Positions 14,624-21,079 of a DNA stretch of 61,090 nucleotides are shown piece after piece. Within the stretch, counting starts at the first letter, position 1; each line of letters begins with the position of its first letter. A program made the translations under genes and the position numbers. This DNA comes from a virus: IMG/VR virus record IMGVR_UViG_3300025407_001003, positions 1 through 61,090 of that record; one strand, 5' to 3'. The notes beneath the pieces were generated by a model. That model was not told the origin of the DNA. It searched no databases and saw only the letters and a program-made list of their open reading frames with translations.

Positions 14624-15328
14624 ATGAATTACAAAAAACATTATTTGTTATTAATAGAACGGGCAAAGTTAAGAAATATCGAGGACTATACCGAAAGACA
14701 TCATATTATTCCGCGATGTTTAGGTGGTTCTAATGCAGTAGATAATTTAGTTAATTTAACGCCAGAAGAGCATTATTTAGCACACCAATTATTAGTAAAA
14801 ATTCATCCTAATAATAAAAAATTACTACATGCAGCAATGATGATGATTCCGTCATCATCATACCAAAATAGAAATAATAAGTTATATGGATGGTTAAGAA
14901 AACGGTATTCTAAACAAAGAAAACGCGATACAATAGGAGATAAAAATCCAAATTTTGGAAAAAAATGGTATCATGAGCCAACTACACTTGAAAAAATAAG
15001 AGTAGTTCCAGGAACACAGCCAACAAATTTTGTCGAAGGCAGAACTCCAAAATTTAAAAATCGATATTGTAGAGTGTGTAAGAATTTTGTTGATAAAGTT
15101 CCATTATGGAATGGTAAATTAAAATTTTGCGATGGTTGTAAACCGCTTCATAAAAAAGAAAGATTGTTAAAATATGATTATTCAATCATTTCTTTGATTT
15201 ATAAAGAAGGAGTTAGTACTAAACAAGGGTATTATAGTATTGCTAAAAAATATGGTATAAACAAATGGTCGATTTATGATTACATTGAAAGATACAAAGA
15301 TCGATTAGAAAAAGAACACGGGGTTTAG
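14624..15328 (+). CDS. HNH homing endonuclease, 234 aa
   Basis: The N-terminal motif ERHHIIPRCLGG...NLVNLTPEEHYLAH (residues 24-53) is a standard HNH nuclease core. GDKNPNFGKKW is a NUMOD3-type element. A zinc-ribbon-like pair CRVC...CDGC (about residues 146-168) and a C-terminal helix-turn-helix-like region complete a typical mobile endonuclease. The ATG lies five bases after a TAAATA core (14614-14619) without a ribosome binding site. The stop codon TAG lies inside the next gene, tRNA-Pro, so the two genes overlap by 11 bases. Confidence 0.88.
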   Translation: MNYKKHYLLLIERAKLRNIEDYTERHHIIPRCLGGSNAVDNLVNLTPEEHYLAHQLLVKIHPNNKKLLHAAMMMIPSSSYQNRNNKLYGWLRKRYSKQRKRDTIGDKNPNFGKKWYHEPTTLEKIRVVPGTQPTNFVEGRTPKFKNRYCRVCKNFVDKVPLWNGKLKFCDGCKPLHKKERLLKYDYSIISLIYKEGVSTKQGYYSIAKKYGINKWSIYDYIERYKDRLEKEHGV

Positions 15329-15394
15329 CTGAGGTTGGTTTAGCATACCGTTTGGGGCGGTAAGACGCAGGTTCGAATCCTGCAATCCCGACCA
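15318..15394 (+). tRNA. tRNA-Pro (anticodon UGG)
   Basis: Acceptor CGGGGTT/AATCCCG, starting with C as usual for proline, anticodon stem TACCG/CGGTA with loop TTTGGGG (UGG), T arm GCAGG-TTCGAAT-CCTGC, discriminator A and encoded CCA. It overlaps the end of the HNH gene. Confidence 0.94.
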
Positions 15395-15399
15395 ATTTT

Positions 15400-15454
15400 A
15401 GGATCCATTCAGCAATTAAACATTTTACTTTTCATGTGAAACAAAGCGGATCCT
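15400..15454 (+). ncRNA. CAGCA-bulge RNA element, copy 2 (minimal form)
   Basis: AGGATCC (15400-15406) pairs with GGATCCT (15448-15454), followed by G. The 5' side continues ATTCAGCAATTAA, the conserved unpaired segment. The interior is short, with at most a weak CTTT/AAAG helix. It starts six bases after the CCA of tRNA-Pro. Confidence 0.6.
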
Positions 15455-15471
15455 GTTAGTTTTAAGATTTT

Positions 15472-15589
15472 AGGATGCTTTCAGCATAAAATTATTACAA
15501 GCCAAAAACGGCGGGTGTAGGTGCAATTCCTACTTCCTACGGGGATGATGTAACAGTAGCATGGCCGTCCGTAAATAATAATGCATCCT
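15472..15589 (+). ncRNA. CAGCA-bulge RNA element, copy 3, with inside-out tRNA-like module (YrlA-like)
   Basis: Terminal helix AGGATGC (15472-15478)/GCATCCT (15583-15589); 5' bulge with TTTCAGCATAAA; second helix ATTATTA (15491-15497)/TAATAAT (15576-15582), stacked without a gap on the 3' side. Inside, in order: anticodon-stem 3' strand ACGGC (15508-15512), T arm GTAGG-TGCAATT-CCTAC (15517-15533), a short acceptor-like hairpin TTCC-TACG-GGGA (15534-15545) capped by a cUACGg tetraloop, TG at positions 8-9, D arm ATGT-AACAGTA-GCAT (15548-15562), base 26, and anticodon-stem 5' strand GCCGT (15564-15568). This is a circularly permuted tRNA fold that opens into the CAGCA helix instead of an anticodon loop. 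I recall the same layout for bacterial YrlA RNAs. Confidence 0.7.
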
Positions 15590-15602
15590 GTTTATTTAGA
15601 GG

Positions 15603-15631
15603 TTGACAACTACCTTAAAAAGTTGTACTAT
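15603..15631 (+). promoter_or_regulatory. Promoter upstream of the fourth CAGCA element
   Basis: TTGACA (15603-15608) with TACTAT (15626-15631) at 17 bases; an overlapping TATAAT (15629-15634) would have a 20-base spacer. Transcription would start near 15640, just before the AGGATGC helix at 15646, so the RNA element would form the 5' end of its own transcript. Confidence 0.7.
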
Positions 15632-15645
15632 AATTTTAAGAATTT

Positions 15646-15778
15646 AGGATGCTTACAGCAAATATTTTCTAAAAGAATCAGGCATCGAAAGATTTGTAGG
15701 TTCAAGTCCTACACCCGATCACGCTGATTGGGTTGGCGAAATTGGTAAACGCACTTGACAAAAAAGAAAATGCATCCT
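15646..15778 (+). ncRNA. CAGCA-bulge RNA element, copy 4, with inside-out tRNA-Leu-like module (YrlA-like)
   Basis: Terminal helix AGGATGC (15646-15652)/GCATCCT (15772-15778); 5' bulge TTACAGCAAAT; second helix ATTTTCT (15664-15670)/AGAAAAT (15765-15771). Inside, in order: anticodon-stem 3' strand TCAGG (15678-15682); a variable arm hairpin ATC-GAAA-GAT; T arm GTAGG-TTCAAGT-CCTAC (15696-15712); an acceptor-like 9 bp hairpin ACCCGATCA/TGATTGGGT with a CGC loop (15713-15733); TG; a Leu-type D arm GCG...CGC with AAATTGGTAAA (15736-15752); and CTTGA (15754-15758). All tRNA parts of a class II leucine tRNA are present but permuted, with the acceptor end closed. It has its own promoter. Confidence 0.75.
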
Positions 15779-15786
15779 GTTAAAAG

Positions 15787-15902
15787 TCTTTATACACATG
15801 CACACAAATGCGTAGGCCACGCAGATGTACTGGAGGACAGCTTTGTCGTTGGCGACATAGTTGGCAGGTTCGATTCCTGTGAGTGTGCAGATGTATAAAG
15901 AT
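15787..15902 (+). ncRNA. tRNA-like structured RNA with an extended terminal helix
   Basis: CTTTATACA pairs with TGTATAAAG, and after a 2x2 internal loop TGCACAC pairs with GTGTGCA, giving a 16 bp helix around the whole element. The interior has a T-arm-like hairpin GCAGG-TTCGATT-CCTGT, a hairpin TGCGT/ACGCA and a hairpin TGTC/GACA. The T arm is separated from the acceptor-like strand by two bases and no convincing anticodon loop with U33 is seen. It could be a degenerate tRNA or another tRNA mimic. It lies seven bases upstream of tRNA-Gln and lacks the CAGCA bulge. Confidence 0.5.
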
Positions 15903-15906
15903 TTAT

Positions 15907-15980
15907 TTCGGGTTCGTCTAATGGTAGGACATGTGACTTTGACTCACAGAATCGAGGTTCGAGCCCTTGACCCGAAGCCA
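15907..15980 (+). tRNA. tRNA-Gln (anticodon UUG)
   Basis: Acceptor TTCGGGT/ACCCGAA, starting with U as usual for glutamine, anticodon stem TGTGA/TCACA with loop CTTTGAC (UUG), a T arm with loop TTCGAGC, discriminator G and encoded CCA. Confidence 0.92.
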
Positions 15981-15989
15981 ATTTAAAAT

Positions 15990-16076
15990 ATGAAATTAAT
16001 ACAAAATACAATTATAATACTAATAATCTTGTTCGTCCTTATAACATTTGGGGGCGTAACAGGACTCATCCAATAG
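15990..16076 (+). CDS. Very small hydrophobic peptide, 28 aa
   Basis: Between tRNA-Gln and tRNA-Met an ATG opens a 28-codon frame encoding a single membrane-spanning peptide (NTIIILIILFVLITFGG in the middle). Its TAG stop lies in the first bases of tRNA-Met, the same arrangement as in the two HNH genes. Hydrophobicity of the whole frame is unlikely by chance but can arise in AT-rich DNA. It could be a small membrane-active peptide or spurious. Confidence 0.35.
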   Translation: MKLIQNTIIILIILFVLITFGGVTGLIQ

Positions 16077-16148
16077 CGGGATGGAGTAACGGTAACTTAT
16101 GAGTCTCATAAGCTCAAGATCCTGGTTCGATTCCGGGTCCCGCTTCCA
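16075..16148 (+). tRNA. tRNA-Met (anticodon CAU)
   Basis: Acceptor AGCGGGA/TCCCGCT, anticodon stem TGAGT/GCTCA with loop CTCATAA (CAU), T arm CCTGG-TTCGATT-CCGGG and encoded CCA. The A1-U72 pair recalls an elongator tRNA-Met; a CAU tRNA-Ile that is modified to read AUA cannot be excluded. Confidence 0.9.
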
Positions 16149-16162
16149 AATTACTTCTGCGA

Positions 16163-16168
16163 TAAATA
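16163..16168 (+). promoter_or_regulatory. Late promoter core with normal leader
   Basis: TAAATA in the context GATAAATAAT, 27 bases before the next ATG, with a GGAGG ribosome binding site between. Compare the leaderless arrangements elsewhere in the window. Confidence 0.45.
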
Positions 16169-16194
16169 ATATACGTACATAATGGAGGTATATT

Positions 16195-16356
16195 ATGGCA
16201 GGATGTGTTGTTAAAAAATGTGGATGCAAAAGCACTCCACCGGGTATTTCAGAATACCAAGATAAAAGATATGGTCAGGATATGCGTGTTATGAATCTTG
16301 ATCAAAAGAAGTCCGAAGCAGTTTGTACTGTATGCGGTAAAACGCACAAGGCTTAA
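16195..16356 (+). CDS. Small zinc-ribbon-like protein, 53 aa
   Basis: Four cysteine pairs or singles (CVVKKCGC near the start and CTVCGKTH at the end) suggest a zinc-bound fold. The sequence MRVMNLDQKK in the middle is familiar to me from small proteins of many tailed phages, but no function is known. A strong GGAGG ribosome binding site precedes the ATG. It is followed by a terminator, so it closes the tRNA-region transcript. Confidence 0.75.
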   Translation: MAGCVVKKCGCKSTPPGISEYQDKRYGQDMRVMNLDQKKSEAVCTVCGKTHKA

Positions 16357-16362
16357 ACAATA

Positions 16363-16402
16363 ACCCCTAATATCAAACATGTATTAGGGGTTTTTCTTTT
16401 TT
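16363..16402 (+). terminator. Rho-independent terminator
   Basis: CCCCTAATA and TATTAGGGG form a 9 bp hairpin with a nine-base loop, followed by TTTTTCTTTTTT. This is a strong intrinsic terminator separating the tRNA region from ftsH. Confidence 0.93.
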
Positions 16403-16427
16403 ACTAAGTAGTTGAGAGGTTGAATAC

Positions 16428-18221
16428 ATGATTAATAAAAATATCTCAACTGCAATTCTTTTTGCAGTTCTCATTGTATCGTTGTATGTTATGTTTAACA
16501 CAATAAACGGAAACAAAGAACGCGGTCCAATGCCATTTCCTTATAGTCAATTTGTTAGGGAAGTTCACGGGCATACAATCAAACGAGTTATGATCGATGA
16601 TAGGGTGATTAGAGGTGAATCAAGAGACGGAGAACAGTTTATTGTTTATACACCAAATGATCCTGCATTGATTAATGACTTACTTAATAACGATGTAGAA
16701 GTTCGAGCTCAAGAACCTCCACATAGAAGTTTATTCTTTGAAATTTTCATCAGTTGGTTCCCGATGCTTGTTTTGATCGGCGTGTGGATTTGGTTCATGC
16801 GTAAACAGAATAGAATGATGGGTAGCGGTACTAATGGAATGGGCAAGAGCAAACATAAATTGCTCAACGAAACAAGCCAAAAAATTACGTTTGCCGATGT
16901 AGCAGGATGCGATGAAGCAAAAGGAGATGTTGTAGAAATTGTAGACTTCTTAAAGGATCCAAAGAAGTTTAGTAAATTAGGTGGTAAAATACCTCGTGGT
17001 GTCTTACTAGTAGGCCCCCCAGGAACAGGTAAAACATTACTAGCAAGAGCAGTAGCAGGAGAGGCGGGTGTTTCATTCTTTAGTATCTCCGGTTCCGACT
17101 TTGTTGAAATGTTTGTCGGTGTAGGTGCAAGTCGTGTACGTGATATGTTTGTTGAAGCAAAGAAACAATCACCTTGTATTATATTTATTGACGAAATTGA
17201 TGCAATCGGTAAAGCACGTAATGGTAGCATTATGGGCAACGACGAACGTGATCAAACCCTTAACGCATTACTTGTTGAAATGGACGGATTTGAAGCATCA
17301 ACTGGCATCATTATTATTGCCGCAACTAATCGTCCCGAAATTCTTGATAAAGCATTACTTCGTCCAGGACGATTTGATAGACAAGTTACAGTAGGACTTC
17401 CAGACATTAACGGACGCGAACAAATACTTAAAGTACACACTAAAGATGTTCCATTAGCAAAAGATGTTAAGTTACATGATTTAGCACGTGGTACACCTGG
17501 ATTTAGTGGTGCAGAACTTGCAAACCTAGTCAATGAAGCAAGTATTTTAGCAAGTAAATGCGATCGTGAAGCAATTCATATGAAGCATTTTGAAAAGGCC
17601 AAGGACAAGATCCTAATGGGTGCGGAACGTAAAACTTTTGCAATGAGTGAAGATGAAAAGCGTTTAACTGCATATCATGAAGCAGGACACGCAGTAGTTG
17701 GTTACTTAACACCAGAGCATGATCCGATTTACAAAGTCAGCATCATTCCGCGGGGACGCGCATTAGGTATCACAATGTTCCTTCCAGAACGTGACTCAGT
17801 TAGTATGAGTAAGCGTAAATTAGAAGGACAGATCGCAAGTCTTTATGGAGGAAGAATTGCTGAAGAAATTATTGCAGGCGAAGATGGAATTACTACAGGT
17901 GCTAGCAATGATATTGAACGTGCAACTCTACTTGCTACTAAAATGGTAACAGAGTGGGGCATGAGCAAAAACTTACAACCTATTAAATACGTCGAGGAAG
18001 ATGGCGGATATGTAGGTGCAGGACATAGCCACTTAAAACAAGGACTAGATGAAATCAATAATCAAATTGAAAAGGAAATTGAAGAGGTTATTGAACGTAA
18101 TTACGGTCGTGCTAAGACAATCCTTAAAACTAATTGGGATAAAGTCGAAGCAATGGTTACTGCCCTAATGAAACACGAAACAATCGATGTTAAACAGATT
18201 GAGAAAATTATGAAAGGTTGA
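16428..18221 (+). CDS. ftsH: FtsH ATP-dependent zinc metalloprotease, 597 aa
   Basis: A full-length FtsH: membrane helix 1 at about residues 7-24, a small periplasmic domain, membrane helix 2 at about 102-124, an AAA+ domain with Walker A GPPGTGKT (about 195-202), Walker [10 protein letters not shown] and the arginine-finger region RPGRFDRQV, and an M41 protease domain with the zinc motif HEAGH (about 416-420) and a downstream Glu/Asp ligand region. FtsH degrades membrane proteins and short-lived regulators; hexameric in the inner membrane. A phage copy could remodel host protein turnover or hijack the lysis/lysogeny and photosystem-type repair roles of host FtsH. Its TGA stop is embedded in the -35 box of the next promoter. 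Confidence 0.97.
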   Translation: MINKNISTAILFAVLIVSLYVMFNTINGNKERGPMPFPYSQFVREVHGHTIKRVMIDDRVIRGESRDGEQFIVYTPNDPALINDLLNNDVEVRAQEPPHRSLFFEIFISWFPMLVLIGVWIWFMRKQNRMMGSGTNGMGKSKHKLLNETSQKITFADVAGCDEAKGDVVEIVDFLKDPKKFSKLGGKIPRGVLLVGPPGTGKTLLARAVAGEAGVSFFSISGSDFVEMFVGVGASRVRDMFVEAKKQSPCIIFIDEIDAIGKARNGSIMGNDERDQTLNALLVEMDGFEASTGIIIIAATNRPEILDKALLRPGRFDRQVTVGLPDINGREQILKVHTKDVPLAKDVKLHDLARGTPGFSGAELANLVNEASILASKCDREAIHMKHFEKAKDKILMGAERKTFAMSEDEKRLTAYHEAGHAVVGYLTPEHDPIYKVSIIPRGRALGITMFLPERDSVSMSKRKLEGQIASLYGGRIAEEIIAGEDGITTGASNDIERATLLATKMVTEWGMSKNLQPIKYVEEDGGYVGAGHSHLKQGLDEINNQIEKEIEEVIERNYGRAKTILKTNWDKVEAMVTALMKHETIDVKQIEKIMKG

Positions 18222-18245
18222 CATTACATTAAATTAGTGTATAAT
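18218..18245 (+). promoter_or_regulatory. Sigma70-type promoter overlapping the ftsH stop codon
   Basis: TTGACA (18218-18223) and TATAAT (18240-18245), 16-base spacer. The TGA stop of ftsH is contained in the -35 box. Transcription would start near 18252 inside the following hairpin. Confidence 0.85.
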
Positions 18246-18246
18246 A

Positions 18247-18277
18247 AAGGCTTACGTAACAACTAAGCCTTTATTTT
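18247..18277 (+). terminator. Hairpin with U tract between ftsH and the next gene
   Basis: AAAGGCTTA and TAAGCCTTT form a 9 bp hairpin with a nine-base loop, followed by ATTTTT. It can terminate the ftsH transcript, while transcripts from the overlapping promoter would begin inside the hairpin and escape it. Confidence 0.7.
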
Positions 18278-18278
18278 T

Positions 18279-18458
18279 ATGACAAAGAAAGAACTTGTAC
18301 GAATTCTTAATAAACTTGATGACGAGGACGAAGTTTATGTGCATGTAGCATATAACACTTACGAAATTCGACAAGTTATCAATTGGGGTGATTTTGCTGT
18401 CCTTAATGCAGGTGCAACGATCAATCCCGAACCATTTAATTTAGACGAACTTGCATAA
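18279..18458 (+). CDS. Hypothetical protein, 59 aa
   Basis: An acidic small protein (MTKKELVRILNKLDDEDEVYVH..., INPEPFNLDELA) with an alpha/beta pattern. It lies directly behind a strong promoter, so it is probably an early gene. The U tract of the hairpin runs into its start, and no clear ribosome binding site is seen. Confidence 0.6.
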   Translation: MTKKELVRILNKLDDEDEVYVHVAYNTYEIRQVINWGDFAVLNAGATINPEPFNLDELA

Positions 18459-18462
18459 TAAG

Positions 18463-18490
18463 TTGACAAGATTTAAAAAGATAGTATACT
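18463..18490 (+). promoter_or_regulatory. Sigma70-type promoter upstream of two CAGCA elements
   Basis: TTGACA (18463-18468) and TATACT (18485-18490) with a 16-base spacer. The transcript would start near 18497, 13 bases before the fifth CAGCA element, and could continue into the early gene block. Confidence 0.8.
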
Positions 18491-18509
18491 ATACATATAG
18501 TTAGATTTT

Positions 18510-18563
18510 AGGCTCAGTTCAGCAATTAACTTTTCACCATTATAGAAAAACCAAGTTGAGCCT
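18510..18563 (+). ncRNA. CAGCA-bulge RNA element, copy 5 (minimal form)
   Basis: AGGCTCA (18510-18516) pairs with TGAGCCT (18557-18563), followed by G. The 5' bulge is GTTCAGCAATTA; a second short helix ACTT/AAGT stacks directly on the 3' side, leaving a 20-base loop. This is the clearest minimal version: two stacked helices with a 5' asymmetric bulge. The terminal helix differs from the other copies at several pairs (CTC/GAG for ATG/CAT) while keeping complementarity, which supports a real RNA structure. Confidence 0.65.
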
Positions 18564-18574
18564 GTTAATATCAT

Positions 18575-18804
18575 AGGATGAATACAGCAAAATATAACTT
18601 TATTACTGCAACCAACTAAGGCAGTAGACGGTGGCCCGGAAGGCAAGTAGCAATACTTTCTAGAAATAGACGCTAACGGAACTGATGACTTATGGAAAGA
18701 CATATATGCGCTATTGCAGACACAAGAATAGCTAGGCTTGGGGAACTGAACCAATATACAGGGGATGGGGCCAAGCAGAAAATAAAAACTGTTCCGCTCA
18801 TCCT
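18575..18804 (+). ncRNA. CAGCA-bulge RNA element, copy 6 (large form, 230 nt)
   Basis: AGGATGA (18575-18581) pairs with TCATCCT (18798-18804), followed by G; the 5' side continues ATACAGCAAAA. The gene-free interior of about 216 bases can form TACTGC/GCAGTA, CGGAAC/GTTCCG next to the terminal helix, GCTATT/AATAGC and GCTTGG/CCAAGC. No T-arm-like hairpin is evident, so its inner module differs from copies 3 and 4. It lies 12 bases after copy 5 on the same predicted transcript. Confidence 0.6.
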
Positions 18805-18830
18805 GCATTTAAACTTATTCGGAATTAAAA

Positions 18831-19007
18831 ATGATTACACTCGGCAACCACGTATTCACAGTTCGGTGGAGTTCAGACGGCTGGATTAGAAACGGTAATA
18901 AACAATATATTACGTTTACAAGAATTGTTCGCCCGTATGTTACAACTTACGGACTTATCTTTTTTAATCTTGCAATGATTTTAGGAATTGCGCACAATGA
19001 ACTATAA
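18831..19007 (+). CDS. Hypothetical protein with C-terminal hydrophobic segment, 58 aa
   Basis: Begins MITLGNHVFTVRW and ends with a hydrophobic stretch (YGLIFFNLAMILGIA), so it may be membrane attached. The first gene of a tightly coupled block of about 18 small genes; its end overlaps the next gene by 11 bases. No family recognised. Confidence 0.5.
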   Translation: MITLGNHVFTVRWSSDGWIRNGNKQYITFTRIVRPYVTTYGLIFFNLAMILGIAHNEL

Positions 19008-19296
19008 ATGGATTGGTTGGATGCAGGAAGGTAACTCCGATAAAGTGTGGGGCGTTATTACACTTATCGAAGATATTTGGCCTACTCCGGGGAAATACTG
19101 TACATTCTGGGGACGTAGAGGCAAGAAGCTTCAAACTAAAATTGTTGAAGGGTCTGATTATGAGATTCGCCGTTTAATATCCAAAAAGACGGAAAAAGGA
19201 TATGAAGGTGTGGATATGACTAAACTCAATGAAGTATATCCAGAGTTCGAAGCTGATTTAAAGAAAACAGCATTTTGGGCATCATTTAAGATATAA
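18997..19296 (+). CDS. WGR-domain-like protein, 99 aa
   Basis: YCTFWGRRGKKLQTK (about residues 34-48) contains the Trp-Gly-Arg motif after a short beta-strand region, and the whole protein is about the size of one WGR domain. WGR domains bind nucleic acid ends in PARP proteins and occur alone in some phages and bacteria. I start at the ATG at 18997, not at the upstream TTG. Confidence 0.65.
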   Translation: MNYKWIGWMQEGNSDKVWGVITLIEDIWPTPGKYCTFWGRRGKKLQTKIVEGSDYEIRRLISKKTEKGYEGVDMTKLNEVYPEFEADLKKTAFWASFKI

Positions 19297-19297
19297 T

Positions 19298-19492
19298 ATG
19301 CGTCCTGATCCTATAAAATTTGGTTATGATGTTATGTGGTGGGTACTTTTGCCATTTGCCTTAGCTAGAGAGGCGTATGATGTGGTAGTTGACAAATATC
19401 AAAAAATCAAATATAATCGAAAAATTAAACAAATTGTAAAAGAGAATCCAGACATTGCCGAACTACGCAAACTATCAGGACAGGATAAATGA
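19298..19492 (+). CDS. Hypothetical protein, 64 aa
   Basis: An N-terminal aromatic/hydrophobic stretch (YDVMWWVLLPFALAREAYD) precedes a Lys-rich helix. Possibly peripheral to the membrane. It overlaps the next gene as ATGA. Confidence 0.55.
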   Translation: MRPDPIKFGYDVMWWVLLPFALAREAYDVVVDKYQKIKYNRKIKQIVKENPDIAELRKLSGQDK

Positions 19493-19671
19493 GACGAATC
19501 GATATTTACATGTTTGCATTAACTGCTGTATACTTTATAGCAGGGATGATTAACATATTTGTTTACAAGTTTACCGATCATATAGAGTATATTCAAATGC
19601 CGTGGGTCATTCTTTTATGTTTGCCTATTTTTATTACACCGTTACGCAAGTGGATGGATAATAAAAAATGA
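19489..19671 (+). CDS. Small membrane protein, 60 aa
   Basis: Two hydrophobic segments (MFALTAVYFIAGMINIFVY and WVILLCLPIFITP) separated by a short acidic loop, ending in a Lys-rich tail. ATGA overlaps on both sides show tight translational coupling. Unknown function. Confidence 0.6.
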   Translation: MRRIDIYMFALTAVYFIAGMINIFVYKFTDHIEYIQMPWVILLCLPIFITPLRKWMDNKK

Positions 19672-19868
19672 CGAAAGAAAACACTTGGCGAGCAATGAAG
19701 GATCTTAAACCAATCCAATCGTGGAAGTGTAGAATAGGATGGCATCGTTGGACAAATTATTCTATCGAATCTCGCGAACGAGACTATTTGCCGTCACTGT
19801 GTTATTGTGCATGTGCTGATTGCGGACTTCTTCGTGTTGAAAAACCTTATAGCAAAACAATAAAATGA
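19668..19868 (+). CDS. Small Cys-rich protein, 66 aa
   Basis: Contains WKCRIGWHRW and LCYCACADCGLL, a possible zinc site made of the C-terminal cysteines and nearby His. Many phages encode such single zinc-ribbon proteins. Coupled to its neighbours by ATGA overlaps. Confidence 0.6.
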   Translation: MTKENTWRAMKDLKPIQSWKCRIGWHRWTNYSIESRERDYLPSLCYCACADCGLLRVEKPYSKTIK

Positions 19869-20314
19869 TAAACGCAAGAAAAAACGATTATTATGATTGG
19901 GCTTATGATCTCAAGCCTGAAATTATTAAGAACTTAAATGAACTACTTGTAGCAGAAGGAACCGAGCCATTAAATGAGTTGCATGGCGGTAAATTCCTTA
20001 ATGGCAAATGGGTCTGTACTTTAGATAGTAATGATTATCGTAACTATTGGCATGTGTATCTTGAATTATTTGCCGAAGGTTTGCGAAATGACCAATTTTT
20101 GGTAACATATTTCCCACATCCTGATAATGACGAAGAGTGGGATTATTATTACAGCACAGCCGATGAATTTTGCGAGAAAAAAAGAAGTGGCTATGAGCAT
20201 AGTGATCCGCATTGGGCTAGACATTTAGTAACTGCCGTTCGTAAGATGTTAAAGGATAACGATATGATTAAGGATATTGACGGTGATACTCTTACAATTT
20301 GGTGGAGTTGGTAA
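19865..20314 (+). CDS. Hypothetical protein, 149 aa
   Basis: An acidic, aromatic-rich protein (YYDWAYDLKPEIIKNLNELL, WHVYLELFAEGLRNDQF, YFPHPDNDEEWDYYY). No family recognised. Its stop overlaps the next start (TAATG). Confidence 0.65.
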   Translation: MINARKNDYYDWAYDLKPEIIKNLNELLVAEGTEPLNELHGGKFLNGKWVCTLDSNDYRNYWHVYLELFAEGLRNDQFLVTYFPHPDNDEEWDYYYSTADEFCEKKRSGYEHSDPHWARHLVTAVRKMLKDNDMIKDIDGDTLTIWWSW

Positions 20315-20553
20315 TGAGTAGAAAAGCAAAAATTAAAAATTACTTCGAAGGTATGCGAGAAGGTGTTAAACTATACGCACATTGGAAAGACGGTGTGCAG
20401 TATGTTGGAACTTGTGGTCGCACCTTAAAAGAAGCATTTGCTGACATTGATAAAATGGAGCAAGATATGATGGATGCTTTAGAAGAGAATAGAACGGTCT
20501 ATAGCGAATTAGGATATAGTCGTGTTGGCAGAGATGCAATGAGGAGAGGTTAA
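20314..20553 (+). CDS. Hypothetical protein, 79 aa
   Basis: Start chosen at the ATG that overlaps the preceding stop (TAATG); the upstream in-frame ATG would overlap more. Contains a small beta-hairpin-like part (YAHWKDGVQYVGTCGRTL) and a C-terminal helix. Unknown function. Confidence 0.6.
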   Translation: MSRKAKIKNYFEGMREGVKLYAHWKDGVQYVGTCGRTLKEAFADIDKMEQDMMDALEENRTVYSELGYSRVGRDAMRRG

Positions 20554-20840
20554 TGGCTAGAGGTCGTGTACAATCAGAGTTCACCGTTGAATATAATAAA
20601 AGTCATAGAATCATATTTCTTAAAGATACTGGACAGGGAAAAAAGACTATTACTAATGACGCTGACGAGGTGTATGCGTACTACAAACAGATAGATCCGT
20701 TAATTCGTATTGTATACCAAGGCACAGATGATGTTTGGATGGAAATTGTCCAACGCGAAACTTGGATGGGCAAGGGAATCGGATTTGAACCTTGGCACGG
20801 ACTTACTTGGGATGCATTAAAGCGAGATTACTCGGAATAA
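20553..20840 (+). CDS. Hypothetical protein, 95 aa
   Basis: Mixed alpha/beta sequence (HRIIFLKDTGQGKKTITNDADEVYAYYKQ, IRIVYQGTDDVWMEIVQ). TAATG overlaps on both ends place it in the same translational chain. Unknown function. Confidence 0.6.
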   Translation: MARGRVQSEFTVEYNKSHRIIFLKDTGQGKKTITNDADEVYAYYKQIDPLIRIVYQGTDDVWMEIVQRETWMGKGIGFEPWHGLTWDALKRDYSE

Positions 20841-21079
20841 TGACCCGGAATGAACTGATTGACTTAGTTGCTGAATATGCTATACTAATATTAGAAGCAG
20901 ACGATGCTAATCCCGATGTTGGCATGGGAATAGGTCCGCTGAGTGCCGTTTTATCAGCTGAAAAACAAGTATATCGAGAAGCAGTAAGATGGAATAGTCT
21001 TGCCGCATTAGCATTAGATTTTGAAGACATTAGATCAGAAGTTGTTAACAATGTAAATTTACAGAGGCGTATGTGGTAA
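20840..21079 (+). CDS. Hypothetical helical protein, 79 aa
   Basis: Start chosen at the ATG overlapping the previous stop. The sequence is nearly all helix-forming (LIDLVAEYAILILEADDANPD, LSAVLSAEKQVYREAVRWN). Unknown function. Confidence 0.6.
   Translation: MTRNELIDLVAEYAILILEADDANPDVGMGIGPLSAVLSAEKQVYREAVRWNSLAALALDFEDIRSEVVNNVNLQRRMW

Noticed and set aside
15646-15778. Archaeal-type split tRNA with a bulge-helix-bulge motif
   Set aside because: The helix at the anticodon side has one 5' bulge of about 11 bases and no matching 3' bulge, so it is not the splicing motif of permuted archaeal or algal tRNA genes.
16709-17712. Long open frames on the reverse strand inside ftsH
   Set aside because: They are antisense shadows of a well-conserved gene and have no promoter, ribosome binding site or sensible protein pattern.
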